A stretch of DNA of 64,000 nt from Haloferula sp. BvORR071. Lineage in GTDB: Bacteria; Verrucomicrobiota; Verrucomicrobiia; Verrucomicrobiales; Akkermansiaceae. Location of the stretch: NCBI RefSeq assembly GCF_000739615.1, contig NZ_BATP01000030.1:62001-126000 (forward strand). Reading direction: 5' to 3'. The translations under genes were made by a program, and so were the position numbers. Under the pieces are notes generated by a model. It ran no database searches, was not told the origin of the DNA, and was given only the letters and a program-made list of their open reading frames with translations. The first letter of the stretch is position 1; each line of letters begins with the position of its first letter. Positions 18,727 to 27,024 of this stretch are shown one piece after another.

Positions 18727-20049
18727 TCACTCGGCCAAGCCGTTCTCGCGTGCAAACTTCGCGGCCGCATCGGCATCTTTCTTCTTCCACTCGCTGTGAA
18801 TGTTGCCGAGCAACTCGCTCCGCTCCTTGCCTTCCGGCAGAGTCAGCGCCCATTGGGCGGCGCTGTCCGGCGCGTAGGGTGCCACGGTGCTCGCATAGGA
18901 GCGCACCGCGGAATCCTTCACCGGGCCGGCCTTGCAGTCGTCGATCCATTGACCGGCAGCCTTGTAGTCCTGCTGGGTCCACTGGTTCACGAGGCTCGTC
19001 ACCTTGTTGGAGAGGTTCTCCGCGGGAAGCTTCCCGTCCAGCCACTCGATCCACTTGCCGGTATCGGACTTCGCTTGCCAATACTGAATGCCATTGGCGA
19101 AGGCCTCGCGCTCCTTGTCATCCAGCTTGGCGGAGTCCAGCCACTTGGAGCCCGCATCGTAGCCATCCTGCATCGCCTTGCCAGCAAGCGATCCCATCGT
19201 GCTCGTGATCATGGAGGCACTGGCCTTCTCATCCAGGCCCTTGAGATAGTCGTGCATCGCGGAGAGCACCGCATTCCGTTGTTCGGGAGTATTCGCACCT
19301 TCCGCGATCGAGCGCCCGAAGGACGATCCATCCTCAAGTTCCAGGTCCTTCGCCAGTGCGAAAGCTGTCCTCGGATCCTGCCGCGCCGCACCGCTCAGAA
19401 TGCTCAGCTTGGTCTGCTCGTTGACCAGCTCCGGATGAGCCTTGGCGTTCTTCTTCATCCATTCGATCGCCGCCTTCGGGTCGTCTTGCGCCCACTTCGA
19501 CAATGAAGCACCGACGACATGGGTGTTCATATCACCATTCTTGAGCAGATCGGACGATTCGGAAAACAAGTTCAGGGCAACGGCCGGATGGTCGTTAGCC
19601 AGCATCATCACCGCGAAGCCGATCATCCCGCTGCGCATCTCGTCGGTGAGGTCCGGTGCAGCGCGGAACTCCGCTAGCAGGACTTTCAACTGCGCGGCAT
19701 CCAGCGACAGCATCTGGTCCATGATCTCGATGATGCGCTTCTGCATGTTCTCATCGGGCTCGGTCCGCTGCTTCTGGGCCTCCTCCATCTCGCGGGCAAA
19801 GGCGATGAGCTTCGCGGCAAAGGCCTTGGCGTCGGCCTCCTTGGATTGCGTGTTATCACGGCGGTTCTTGGCGAGGGCCGCCTTGTCGCCACCGGCCGCG
19901 AGCGCAGCGGTATCGATGCCGAGTTCCCTGGCCTCCTTCTCGAGCCGCTCATGTTCTTGGCGCGCGGCGGCGAGACTACCGTTCTCCTTCCAGCCGAAGA
20001 AAGAAGCCGCAATCAGAATGAGCACCGCAACAAAAATGGAAATCTTCAT
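18727..20049 (-). CDS. Membrane-anchored helical-repeat protein A
   Basis: 440 residues. An N-terminal transmembrane anchor (ISIFVAVLILIAASFFGW) is followed by a short coiled coil (QEHERLEKEARELG) and then many helical segments with DPxxAxxW character (QDDPKAAIEWMKKNAKAHPE, AAGQWIDDCKAG). It is probably periplasmic, tethered to the inner membrane. It is a paralog of the next gene upstream: RIIEIMDQMLSLDAAQ followed by MRSGMIGFAVMMLAN aligns with MIEIQKTLLGLSTEE followed by LQGMLIGMLAQ there. Similar proteins are common in Verrucomicrobia, but no function is known to me. It ends 84 bases before the six-gene ATPase operon on the same strand. Confidence 0.85.
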   Translation of the reverse strand: MKISIFVAVLILIAASFFGWKENGSLAAARQEHERLEKEARELGIDTAALAAGGDKAALAKNRRDNTQSKEADAKAFAAKLIAFAREMEEAQKQRTEPDENMQKRIIEIMDQMLSLDAAQLKVLLAEFRAAPDLTDEMRSGMIGFAVMMLANDHPAVALNLFSESSDLLKNGDMNTHVVGASLSKWAQDDPKAAIEWMKKNAKAHPELVNEQTKLSILSGAARQDPRTAFALAKDLELEDGSSFGRSIAEGANTPEQRNAVLSAMHDYLKGLDEKASASMITSTMGSLAGKAMQDGYDAGSKWLDSAKLDDKEREAFANGIQYWQAKSDTGKWIEWLDGKLPAENLSNKVTSLVNQWTQQDYKAAGQWIDDCKAGPVKDSAVRSYASTVAPYAPDSAAQWALTLPEGKERSELLGNIHSEWKKKDADAAAKFARENGLAE

Positions 20050-20058
20050 GGCAGCAAA

Positions 20059-21345
20059 TTATTGGGATTCTTCGGTGGCACGTGTGGGCTGCGGAGAGAT
20101 CCGTTTCCGCAATTCTTCGCGCTTCGCGGGATCGGAGATCTTCTCGAGGATCGGCAGGGAGATATCCTGGTGACCGTAGGCATAGGGACCTTCCAAAAAG
20201 GCGACGAGAATCGCGTCACTGTTGCTCTTCTCATAAAGGGACAGCGCGATCTCGGAGGCCTGCTTGAAGTTGTGCATGCTGCCGAGCGCATTTCCGACCG
20301 TCCGGTCGCCGGAGCCGGGTGCCTGGGCCTCCGCCCAGACGCGGCCCTCTTCAAGCGCCGGCACCAGCTTCGCCGCATCCATCATGGAATTCCTCACCTT
20401 AGATTGCACCGATTGCGAAACGATCGCCTCACGCTCCGCGGAAGTGGCATCGATGTCCTTCAAATACTGGGCCACCCGATCGTAGCCGCCCTGATGCACC
20501 AGCATCGAGCCGGACTGCGCCAGGACCGATGCCCGCTCATTCTCGGGAAGCTGGCTGCGGACGAGGTCCGCGATCGCCTTCTCCGAGCCGGGCTTCATAT
20601 TGAACATCAGCCCGCTTTGGAAAATCTGCACCCGCTGCTCTTCCGGGATCTTCGCCAGCCGCTCGATCGCCGCCGCGGGATTGGTGGCAATCAGCGACGC
20701 GATCACGCTGCCTTCCAGGCGCTGGCGGATGTCGCTGCGGCCATCAAGCGACTTGCTCTCGAATTTCCCGGCGGCGAGCTGCGCATCCAGCCAAGCCACC
20801 GCGGCAGCCGAATCCTTCGTTGCCCATTGCTGGAAGGCATTCGCGATCTGCCAGGACAGCGTACCGTTACGCTCATCGTTCATGCGGTCCGCAAAGCGAT
20901 CCAGCACCAGCTTGGGATCCTTCTGCGCGAGCATCCCGATCAGCATGCCCTGAAGCCCCGCCTTCGCCTCCGCGGAGATGTCGAGACCATCGATCTCGTC
21001 GAGCTGTGCGATGAGCTCCTCCGTGGAGAGGCCGAGCAAGGTCTTCTGGATCTCGATCATGGCGCGCATGTCGGGAATGCTCTCCCCGCGCTCCATCTGC
21101 TTCTGCTTCGCGGCCAGCTCCTTCCAGTTGATCTTCTTGGCCGCGGCGGGCTTGCTGTTGTTCTTCCCGGATCCAGCGGGCTTGGCGGTGGCGGCATCCG
21201 CCCCGCCGCTACGCACACTGGCAATCTGCTCGCGCAGGGTGGTATTCTGGTCTTGAACGGCAGACAGCGAACGGTGCTGCATGCCGAGCCAGATGGCGGC
21301 GGCGGCAAGCGCCAGCGCCGGAGGCAGGAGGATGGTGGGCTTCAT
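20059..21345 (-). CDS. Membrane-anchored helical-repeat protein B (paralog of A)
   Basis: 428 residues with an N-terminal hydrophobic anchor (ILLPPALALAAAAIWLG), a short coiled coil (VQDQNTTLREQIASVRSG), a low-complexity Ala/Lys linker and a helical-repeat body (TKDSAAAVAWLDAQL, TNPAAAIERLAKIP). Gene A starts 9 bases after its stop, so the two are almost certainly co-transcribed. The terminator for the gene upstream lies at 21394-21432, so a promoter for this pair should lie between about 21346 and 21393, where CTACTCGGTATCTTAAG is the only AT-leaning stretch. Confidence 0.85.
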   Translation of the reverse strand: MKPTILLPPALALAAAAIWLGMQHRSLSAVQDQNTTLREQIASVRSGGADAATAKPAGSGKNNSKPAAAKKINWKELAAKQKQMERGESIPDMRAMIEIQKTLLGLSTEELIAQLDEIDGLDISAEAKAGLQGMLIGMLAQKDPKLVLDRFADRMNDERNGTLSWQIANAFQQWATKDSAAAVAWLDAQLAAGKFESKSLDGRSDIRQRLEGSVIASLIATNPAAAIERLAKIPEEQRVQIFQSGLMFNMKPGSEKAIADLVRSQLPENERASVLAQSGSMLVHQGGYDRVAQYLKDIDATSAEREAIVSQSVQSKVRNSMMDAAKLVPALEEGRVWAEAQAPGSGDRTVGNALGSMHNFKQASEIALSLYEKSNSDAILVAFLEGPYAYGHQDISLPILEKISDPAKREELRKRISPQPTRATEESQ

Positions 21346-21393
21346 GGCGGATGGAGGGGGCGATCGGCTTGGGGCCTACTCGGTATCTTAAGG

Positions 21394-21432
21394 AAAAGTC
21401 CCGCGATGTTACACATGCACCATCGCGCGGGC
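21394..21432 (-). terminator. Hairpin terminator ending the GntR/ABC operon
   Basis: On the minus strand GCCCGCGCGATG pairs with CATCGCGGGAC (one bulged C) around a 12-base loop and is followed by TTTTCCTT. It lies about 90 bases past the stop of the last gene of the operon at 21519. Confidence 0.6.
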
Positions 21433-21518
21433 CCTCCTCCGGATACGCCTGCCACCCTAGGAAGATTTCCCGCCCTTCGTCCGCTGGAAATCGGTCTCCC
21501 GTTTGGAATCGGCCCCTT

Positions 21519-23126
21519 TCACGGCGCGGGCACCACGGTCTGGCTCACCTTTCCCACCGGGCGTGGCACGAAAAGGTAGAGCCGGGAGCGCCGGATGCTT
21601 GCCTGCTCATCTTCAGCCGGACGGCTATAATGCCTGTCGATCTGAATGATGCCATTGCGCCAGCCATTTGCCATGAGCCTGCCGGTTCGCGCGGTAGCCA
21701 CGCGAACCTCGCCACTCACAGGATCTCGCAGTAGCGCAACGGGCTGCCAGCGAGGTTCCTCTCCCAAGTAGTCCCTGCGATATTTCCCCTGAACCAGCCA
21801 AGGGACGATAAGCCGGAAGCTTAGCGAGGTGGTGTAAAAGCTCGTGTAGGAGGCAAAGACGCGGATCGCTCCGCCCGCGGGCAATCGATACCAGCCGCCC
21901 TTGGCGAGATCGAAGTTGCCCGCCTCCTCCATCCGGAAAACGGTTCCCCGGACTTGCCATGAGCAGGCATCCATCTGCGGAATGGAGAGCCGCTTTTCAT
22001 CCACTTGAAGCAGGTTAAGATACGCCCACGGCGATGTATCACCGCCCTGCTTGCCTGGGTCGAACTCATGCGGAGCAGGCAGGCGACTGATCAGGGATTC
22101 CAAAATGAGCCTGCGTCCTGACTTCTTCGGTGATTCGCGGCCGGTGATCACCACCGCTTCATCCCCGTAGCTCATGCTGGAAAGATCACCGAGAGCCATG
22201 GATCCCCTTCCATAGCGGACCGGGGATCGGTCCATTGTCTCGGCTGTGAGCGGAGTCGGCACCTTCAGCTCGATGAACTCATCCTCGCGGAGACCCAAAA
22301 TCCCGATACGGCCATCGAACAGCACGGAGGTGTAATCTTGGTCGCGCTTCCGCAGCTGGCTGTCCTGCAAGCGGGCCTCGTCCGGATCTCCTGCCGAGGG
22401 TCTACGAGACATCGTCACTGCCATATCCGGCAGGACGGGCAGGGAATATTCCAGTGAGCCGAGCTTCGTGGCTGGTGGCAGAACCGCACCGGTGAGGCAG
22501 GCGAGGCACAAGGCAACACGCGGACGCCGGGCTCCGGCGGCGAGCCACCAAGCAATGCCGTAGCCCGCCGCGCCCACCACGCTGAGCCAAGCGAGAGGCG
22601 GGAAGTATTCGATGCCGGAGGTATGCAGTTCCTCGCGCGGCCGCTCCATTTCCTTGAGCACCAGATAGACCACGAAGGGCGGGGCCAGCAGCAACATGAG
22701 CACTCGTAACGTGGAAGAGCCATTGCGCCTCGAAAGCAAGGTAGTCGTGGTGCCCACGGCAGCGACGAAGAAGAGGAGCGGGACGAAGGCAGCAACGGAC
22801 CACCAGAGCACCAAGCGCAAATCCAGGTTGTAGATCAGGCGGTGGGCCATGGTGAGCACGGTCATCGCCGCTGCCAGGCCCAACAAGGTCAGGGTCGCAT
22901 TCCGGAAGGCACGGGACTCGCCACCCGGCCGGGTCCGGTGGAAAGCCTGGTCATCAAAGGCCGCGCCATCACGTACGACACATACCGTACTTGCCAGCAC
23001 GAGGACCATGGTGACACCGAAGCAGAAGGAAGTCATCGCCTGGCCGGCATCCAACCATATCAGGTGGCCGACGAATGCGAGCAGCGTCAGAACTAGCAAC
23101 AAGAGGGTAAGCGGTGAACGGGGCAT
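21519..23126 (-). CDS. Multi-span membrane protein, last gene of the ABC operon
   Basis: 535 residues. About six hydrophobic segments occupy residues 1-240 (SPLTLLLLVLTLLAFVGHLIW, SFCFGVTMVLVLASTVCVV, LWWSVAAFVPLLFFVAAVG, VLMLLLAPPFVVYLVL, WLSVVGAAGYGIAWWLA, PRVALCLACLTGAVL). A large probably extracytoplasmic C-terminal domain follows with no recognised motif. The ATG at 23126 lies 10 bases after the stop of the permease gene, so the two are coupled. The longer frame up to 23219 is readthrough. It is presumably an accessory membrane subunit of the exporter. Confidence 0.82.
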   Translation of the reverse strand: MPRSPLTLLLLVLTLLAFVGHLIWLDAGQAMTSFCFGVTMVLVLASTVCVVRDGAAFDDQAFHRTRPGGESRAFRNATLTLLGLAAAMTVLTMAHRLIYNLDLRLVLWWSVAAFVPLLFFVAAVGTTTTLLSRRNGSSTLRVLMLLLAPPFVVYLVLKEMERPREELHTSGIEYFPPLAWLSVVGAAGYGIAWWLAAGARRPRVALCLACLTGAVLPPATKLGSLEYSLPVLPDMAVTMSRRPSAGDPDEARLQDSQLRKRDQDYTSVLFDGRIGILGLREDEFIELKVPTPLTAETMDRSPVRYGRGSMALGDLSSMSYGDEAVVITGRESPKKSGRRLILESLISRLPAPHEFDPGKQGGDTSPWAYLNLLQVDEKRLSIPQMDACSWQVRGTVFRMEEAGNFDLAKGGWYRLPAGGAIRVFASYTSFYTTSLSFRLIVPWLVQGKYRRDYLGEEPRWQPVALLRDPVSGEVRVATARTGRLMANGWRNGIIQIDRHYSRPAEDEQASIRRSRLYLFVPRPVGKVSQTVVPAP

Positions 23127-23136
23127 CGCGGCGGGA

Positions 23137-25641
23137 TTAGGGGATTTGATACTTGCGGGTCTCCGGATTGAAGCGGAAGGCCGCGGGATCCTGGGCGAGG
23201 AACCAATCGTACGGCGCACCGCTTGCGGCGGCGGGCGGCAGCTCGAAGTTCTGGCGGAGGTACTTCCGCACGCTGTCCGTGAAGATGCTCTCCGGCGTTT
23301 CCTTTCCCCTCAGCACGAAGACCGGGCGCTTCTTCCAATCGCGCGCCCATTCCTGGAGCCAGCGCGGCCCTTCCTCCCGCCCGCGGAGCAGGGCAAGCTC
23401 CAGAAGCGAGTTGAGCTCGGTGTAATAGGTCTCGTCGGAAAGCGAGAAGTTGCGGTCGATGATCCGGTCCGTCTCCTCATCGAGCATTGGCCCCGGAATG
23501 AGGTTGCCGCGCAGCGCCCGGTATCCTTCCGGTGATGGCTTCAAGCGGAACAGCGCCAGCCACTCGGCTTCCGAGAAATCCACAGCCGAGGGATTGGCGA
23601 ACAAGAGCTCCGCCAAGTCCAGGCTCATCCCCAGCCGGATCCGTTTTGCGGCATGAGCAATGATATCGCCACCCCAGCCCTTCTCCACATAGATGCGCAG
23701 AACCTTCGGATCCTCCCCGAGCTTCGGAAAGCGCTGGACTGCATCACGGGACAAGAAGCTCTCAAGCGCGGAGTCCAGGATCTCGTCCGCAGGATCGAAG
23801 ACATATGCATTCCGCCGCGGCGCGTCGTGAACTTGATCCGGATGAGCCGCCACCAAGCCTCCCACGCTGTTGAACAGCGTCCGGTAGTCCGGACTTTGAC
23901 TGCTCACCTCGCCGATCCGGGGCAGAAACTCGGCGAGCCATGCCGAAACTTCCTCAGCGCTGGATGGCTGCGCCGGTGCCGGATGGGTCTTCAGCCACTC
24001 CATCACCGTGCCGGCGCGAGGGTCGGGCTTTCGTTTCGATAGCGGTGGCACGGGTGCCGGAACCGGAGCCGGGCTCTTCCAAGTGTAGTCGGTCTGCGAG
24101 AGCGGAACCGGCTGGAGAATCACCAGGCGGCTGCCCTCCGGCCAGTCCATGGCCATCGCGGGAATCTCCGGCGGCTCATATTCCGCGCCAGCCCCATCGG
24201 CCCTCATCACGGTCTCGTGAATCGATGGCCGATGGAGAGTCAATCGGCGCTCGCGAAGCGTCGAGCGGCTCCCGGATTCAGTGATCGGCCAGTAATTCTG
24301 GATCGCCATGACCCGTCCGCTCGGGAGAATGCAAAAGAACTGAAAAGTTGGCAGGATCGGAGCCTTCGGCGAATCCAGCCAGAGCGCGGGATACTGGTGG
24401 CAGAGCGTGAGCTCACTGCGGATATCGCCACTTCCACCCGGCCCTTGCCGTCCTTTCAGACTCCAGCGCAGATCGCCTTGCCGCAAGCTGGCCCCGGCCA
24501 CGAGCGGAAGATCACCGATCACATCCCAGCGGATCACCGTTTCGCGAACAGCAAGATCGAAGCTGAGAGCGCCGGAGGCATCACGGTCAAAAGACTGACT
24601 GGTGGATGCACCGGGGTTCCCCGCGAATTGATTGGCAGGGAGCTGGATCCGGCTGCCGTAGTGCGCTCGCAGGGCCTGCTGGAGCGGCAAGGAATTCAGG
24701 CTGACCGAACCCTGCGAGCCAAGCATCGGCAGATCCCACGGCGAAAGATCGCGTTGATTGACGACCAGCCTGCTGAAGCTCCGCTCAACCTCAAGTTGCC
24801 GGTCCACGGCAGGAGCTGGCGGCAGCACGGAAAGCTGATCCCACGGCTTGGGATCACCCCCACTTGTATTCAGGTCCACTGACACCAAGACAGCAGGCTG
24901 CGGATTCACCAAGGCCAGCGGGCGCGTAGCGCACCAGACCGCGAAGGCGGCACCCGCGCAGCACAAGGGCAGATAGAGCAGGGTCACCACCGTCCGGCGA
25001 AAGCGACCGCGATAGAGCAAAAGGCAACCTAACAGAATCGCTATCGCCGCCAGTGCCAGCATCATCACCGGGGCGTAGAGCAAGGGCACCGACCTGCCCC
25101 ACGATAGATCGCTCAGGCGGCTCTGATGCCGCAAGAGGTATGGCAAAAACCACAGCATCGTCACCGGTATCGCCAAAACGCCGACGACCGCCGCAATCCT
25201 GCCGCGCCACAGCCAAAGAATCGGAAATGAGGCCACGACCACCACCAGCCCGAAGAGCGCGATCTGCAGGGTGCCCAAGACGACCACCCTCGCCGACATC
25301 CCGGCCGCTACCAAGCTGGCGAATTCCACGGCCACGAAGGGGAACGCTATGAGCACTAGCAAACCAGCGAGCTTCGCGGAGTGGAAGCTCAAGGACCTGA
25401 TGGGGCGCGTCGCGATGAATCTCGCTTCGCGGGAGGGAGAATCCGACCACACGGAAGGCACCAGGATGAGCGCCGCCAGAAGCCACGTTCCCCATTCGAT
25501 CCAAAACGCCAAGCGGTCTGAAATAACAGGACCGACGCCACTGCGGACGCAGAACATCAGGACCTGCGCCAACGCGACCCAGGGCAGCAAGGGCAGGGCA
25601 CGCCGAAACTCGGCTCGGAAGATGGCAAGCCAAGCACTCAT
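23137..25641 (-). CDS. ABC-2-like permease with a large extracytoplasmic domain
   Basis: 834 residues. The N-terminal 250 residues contain about six membrane spans (LPWVALAQVLMFCV, WGTWLLAALILVPSVW, LLVLIAFPFVAVEFASLVAAG, LQIALFGLVVVVASFPILWLW, VGVLAIPVTMLWFLPYLL, VMMLALAAIAILLGCLLLY), as in ABC-2 permeases, and one more near 235-250. The remaining roughly 580 residues form a soluble domain with proline-rich linkers (APVPAPVPPLSKRKPDPR) and no recognised motif. The ATG at 25641 overlaps the stop of the ATPase gene (ATGA at 25638-25641). The very long C-terminal domain is unusual for an ABC-2 permease. Confidence 0.82.
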   Translation of the reverse strand: MSAWLAIFRAEFRRALPLLPWVALAQVLMFCVRSGVGPVISDRLAFWIEWGTWLLAALILVPSVWSDSPSREARFIATRPIRSLSFHSAKLAGLLVLIAFPFVAVEFASLVAAGMSARVVVLGTLQIALFGLVVVVASFPILWLWRGRIAAVVGVLAIPVTMLWFLPYLLRHQSRLSDLSWGRSVPLLYAPVMMLALAAIAILLGCLLLYRGRFRRTVVTLLYLPLCCAGAAFAVWCATRPLALVNPQPAVLVSVDLNTSGGDPKPWDQLSVLPPAPAVDRQLEVERSFSRLVVNQRDLSPWDLPMLGSQGSVSLNSLPLQQALRAHYGSRIQLPANQFAGNPGASTSQSFDRDASGALSFDLAVRETVIRWDVIGDLPLVAGASLRQGDLRWSLKGRQGPGGSGDIRSELTLCHQYPALWLDSPKAPILPTFQFFCILPSGRVMAIQNYWPITESGSRSTLRERRLTLHRPSIHETVMRADGAGAEYEPPEIPAMAMDWPEGSRLVILQPVPLSQTDYTWKSPAPVPAPVPPLSKRKPDPRAGTVMEWLKTHPAPAQPSSAEEVSAWLAEFLPRIGEVSSQSPDYRTLFNSVGGLVAAHPDQVHDAPRRNAYVFDPADEILDSALESFLSRDAVQRFPKLGEDPKVLRIYVEKGWGGDIIAHAAKRIRLGMSLDLAELLFANPSAVDFSEAEWLALFRLKPSPEGYRALRGNLIPGPMLDEETDRIIDRNFSLSDETYYTELNSLLELALLRGREEGPRWLQEWARDWKKRPVFVLRGKETPESIFTDSVRKYLRQNFELPPAAASGAPYDWFLAQDPAAFRFNPETRKYQIP

Positions 25642-26546
25642 GATCCCTGGCTGCGTTGGCTGCGGTAGTTCTTCGCCAGCGCGACGAAGACTTCACGGAG
25701 GTTGAGAGGCCGGACCTCGTGGCGGACCAGATCCGGGAAGAAGGCCCGGATCTTCTCATTACTGGATTCCTCGTAGTTGGAATCCGTGAAGCGGGCATTA
25801 CGGCCGCTGGTCTGGAAATTCAGCCAGGTGGCGGGCAGCCCCCGCGGTTCCTTGGCCTCATTGTCGAGCACCAGCTCAACGCCACGGAAACGGGCTTGGA
25901 TCGATTCAACATCCTCCGCTAGGTCGACACGGCCGCTGTCGACGATCGCGACCCGATCGGCGAAGCGTTCGACCTCCTCCACATCGTGGGAGGAGACCCA
26001 GACCGTCCATCCCTCGGTTTCGGTAAGCTCTAACAGACCTGACAGGAATTCCTCCCGCACCAGCGGATCCAGGCCGGAAAAAGGCTCGTCCAGCACCACC
26101 AGTTGCGGCCGGTAGGCCAAGCTGGAGACCAAGGCGGCCTTCATGAATTGGCCGCGCGAGAGCGAGCGCAGCTTGGTCTTCATCGGCAGCTCGAAGTCCG
26201 CGAGCAGCTTGCGCTCGAAATCACGGTCCCAGTGCCCGCCATACATCGGCCGCAGGTAGTCCAGCAGCTGCGGCACGGTCATCCAGCCGGGCATCTTCTG
26301 GTTCTCCGAGACGTAGCCAATCCGCTGCCACTGCGGCGGACCGAGCTTGCGGGCATCCGTGCCGAGCACTTGCACGCTACCCTCATCGCGCTCGATCAGG
26401 TTCATCGCGCACTTGATGGTGGTCGTCTTGCCCGCGCCGTTGGGCCCGAGGAAGGCGGTAACCTTGCCCTGCGGGATATCGAGGTCGATGCCGTGCAGGG
26501 CTTCATTGCCCCGGAAGCGCTTTTTGAGACCGCGGATGGTGATCAT
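25638..26546 (-). CDS. ABC transporter ATP-binding protein
   Basis: 302 residues, the standard ABC-2 exporter ATPase architecture. Walker A is GPNGAGKTTT (about 34-43), the signature is LSRGQ, Walker B is LVVLDEPFSGLDP and the switch histidine is in VSSHDVEE. The C-terminal 80 residues (about 220-302) are a family-typical extension. It sits between a GntR regulator and two membrane proteins, the arrangement of YtrA/YtrB-type operons. The start overlaps the regulator's stop by four bases (26543-26546). Confidence 0.95.
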   Translation of the reverse strand: MITIRGLKKRFRGNEALHGIDLDIPQGKVTAFLGPNGAGKTTTIKCAMNLIERDEGSVQVLGTDARKLGPPQWQRIGYVSENQKMPGWMTVPQLLDYLRPMYGGHWDRDFERKLLADFELPMKTKLRSLSRGQFMKAALVSSLAYRPQLVVLDEPFSGLDPLVREEFLSGLLELTETEGWTVWVSSHDVEEVERFADRVAIVDSGRVDLAEDVESIQARFRGVELVLDNEAKEPRGLPATWLNFQTSGRNARFTDSNYEESSNEKIRAFFPDLVRHEVRPLNLREVFVALAKNYRSQRSQGS

Positions 26547-26926
26547 GGTGGAGAATCGGGATTTTGCAGGCGGGTGAGCAGCTCGTGGAGCTCGCTGGCG
26601 CTGAGGTGGAGGGCGCGGGCCTCCGCGAGGAAGCGTCGGGCAGTAGGCTCGAGCATCTCGAAGCGCTGCTCCAAGGAGGGCAGCAGGGGTGCTTGGACCA
26701 CCATCCCGATCCCGGGACGGCTGACCAGGAAGCCGAGGTCCTTGAGTTGCTGGATCACCTTGAAGGCCGTGGTAGGGGAAATCTTGAGTTCCTGCGCCAG
26801 CGCCCGGACCGAGGGGAAAAGGTCACCTTCCCGCAGCTCACCGCTCGCCAGGGCGCGGTGGGCGGCGCGGACGATCTGGTCGGAGACCGGTTCGCCATCG
26901 CGAAGTTGGAAGGAGAAAGGGAGCAT
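26543..26926 (-). CDS. GntR-family (YtrA-type) transcriptional repressor
   Basis: 127 residues: an N-terminal winged helix (SDQIVRAAHRALASGELREG, FPSVRALAQELKIS, TAFKVIQQLKDLGFLVSRPG) and a short helical C-terminal part, the YtrA subfamily layout. These repressors usually bind a dyad at their own promoter and release it on cell-envelope stress. A perfect dyad lies 17 bases upstream of the ATG (26943-26965). It is the first gene of a four-gene operon with an ABC ATPase and two membrane proteins. Confidence 0.93.
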   Translation of the reverse strand: MLPFSFQLRDGEPVSDQIVRAAHRALASGELREGDLFPSVRALAQELKISPTTAFKVIQQLKDLGFLVSRPGIGMVVQAPLLPSLEQRFEMLEPTARRFLAEARALHLSASELHELLTRLQNPDSPP

Positions 26927-26942
26927 CGGCTAGGTGTTTTAT

Positions 26943-26965
26943 GTGTTACAGTATCTATGTAACAC
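26943..26965. promoter_or_regulatory. Perfect dyad, probable operator of the GntR-type regulator
   Basis: GTGTTACA, seven bases, TGTAACAC: eight-base arms are exact reverse complements. It sits between the GntR gene (start at 26926, minus strand) and the rsmC-like gene (plus strand), in an AT-rich stretch that must hold at least the GntR promoter. The position fits autorepression of the operon by the YtrA-type regulator. The site could also affect the divergent methyltransferase gene. Confidence 0.7.
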
Positions 26966-27024
26966 CGCAAGGGATTTCTTTTCCTGCTTCGCAAAGAGGC
27001 TCGCCGCCCCCCATCTTCCGCCGC

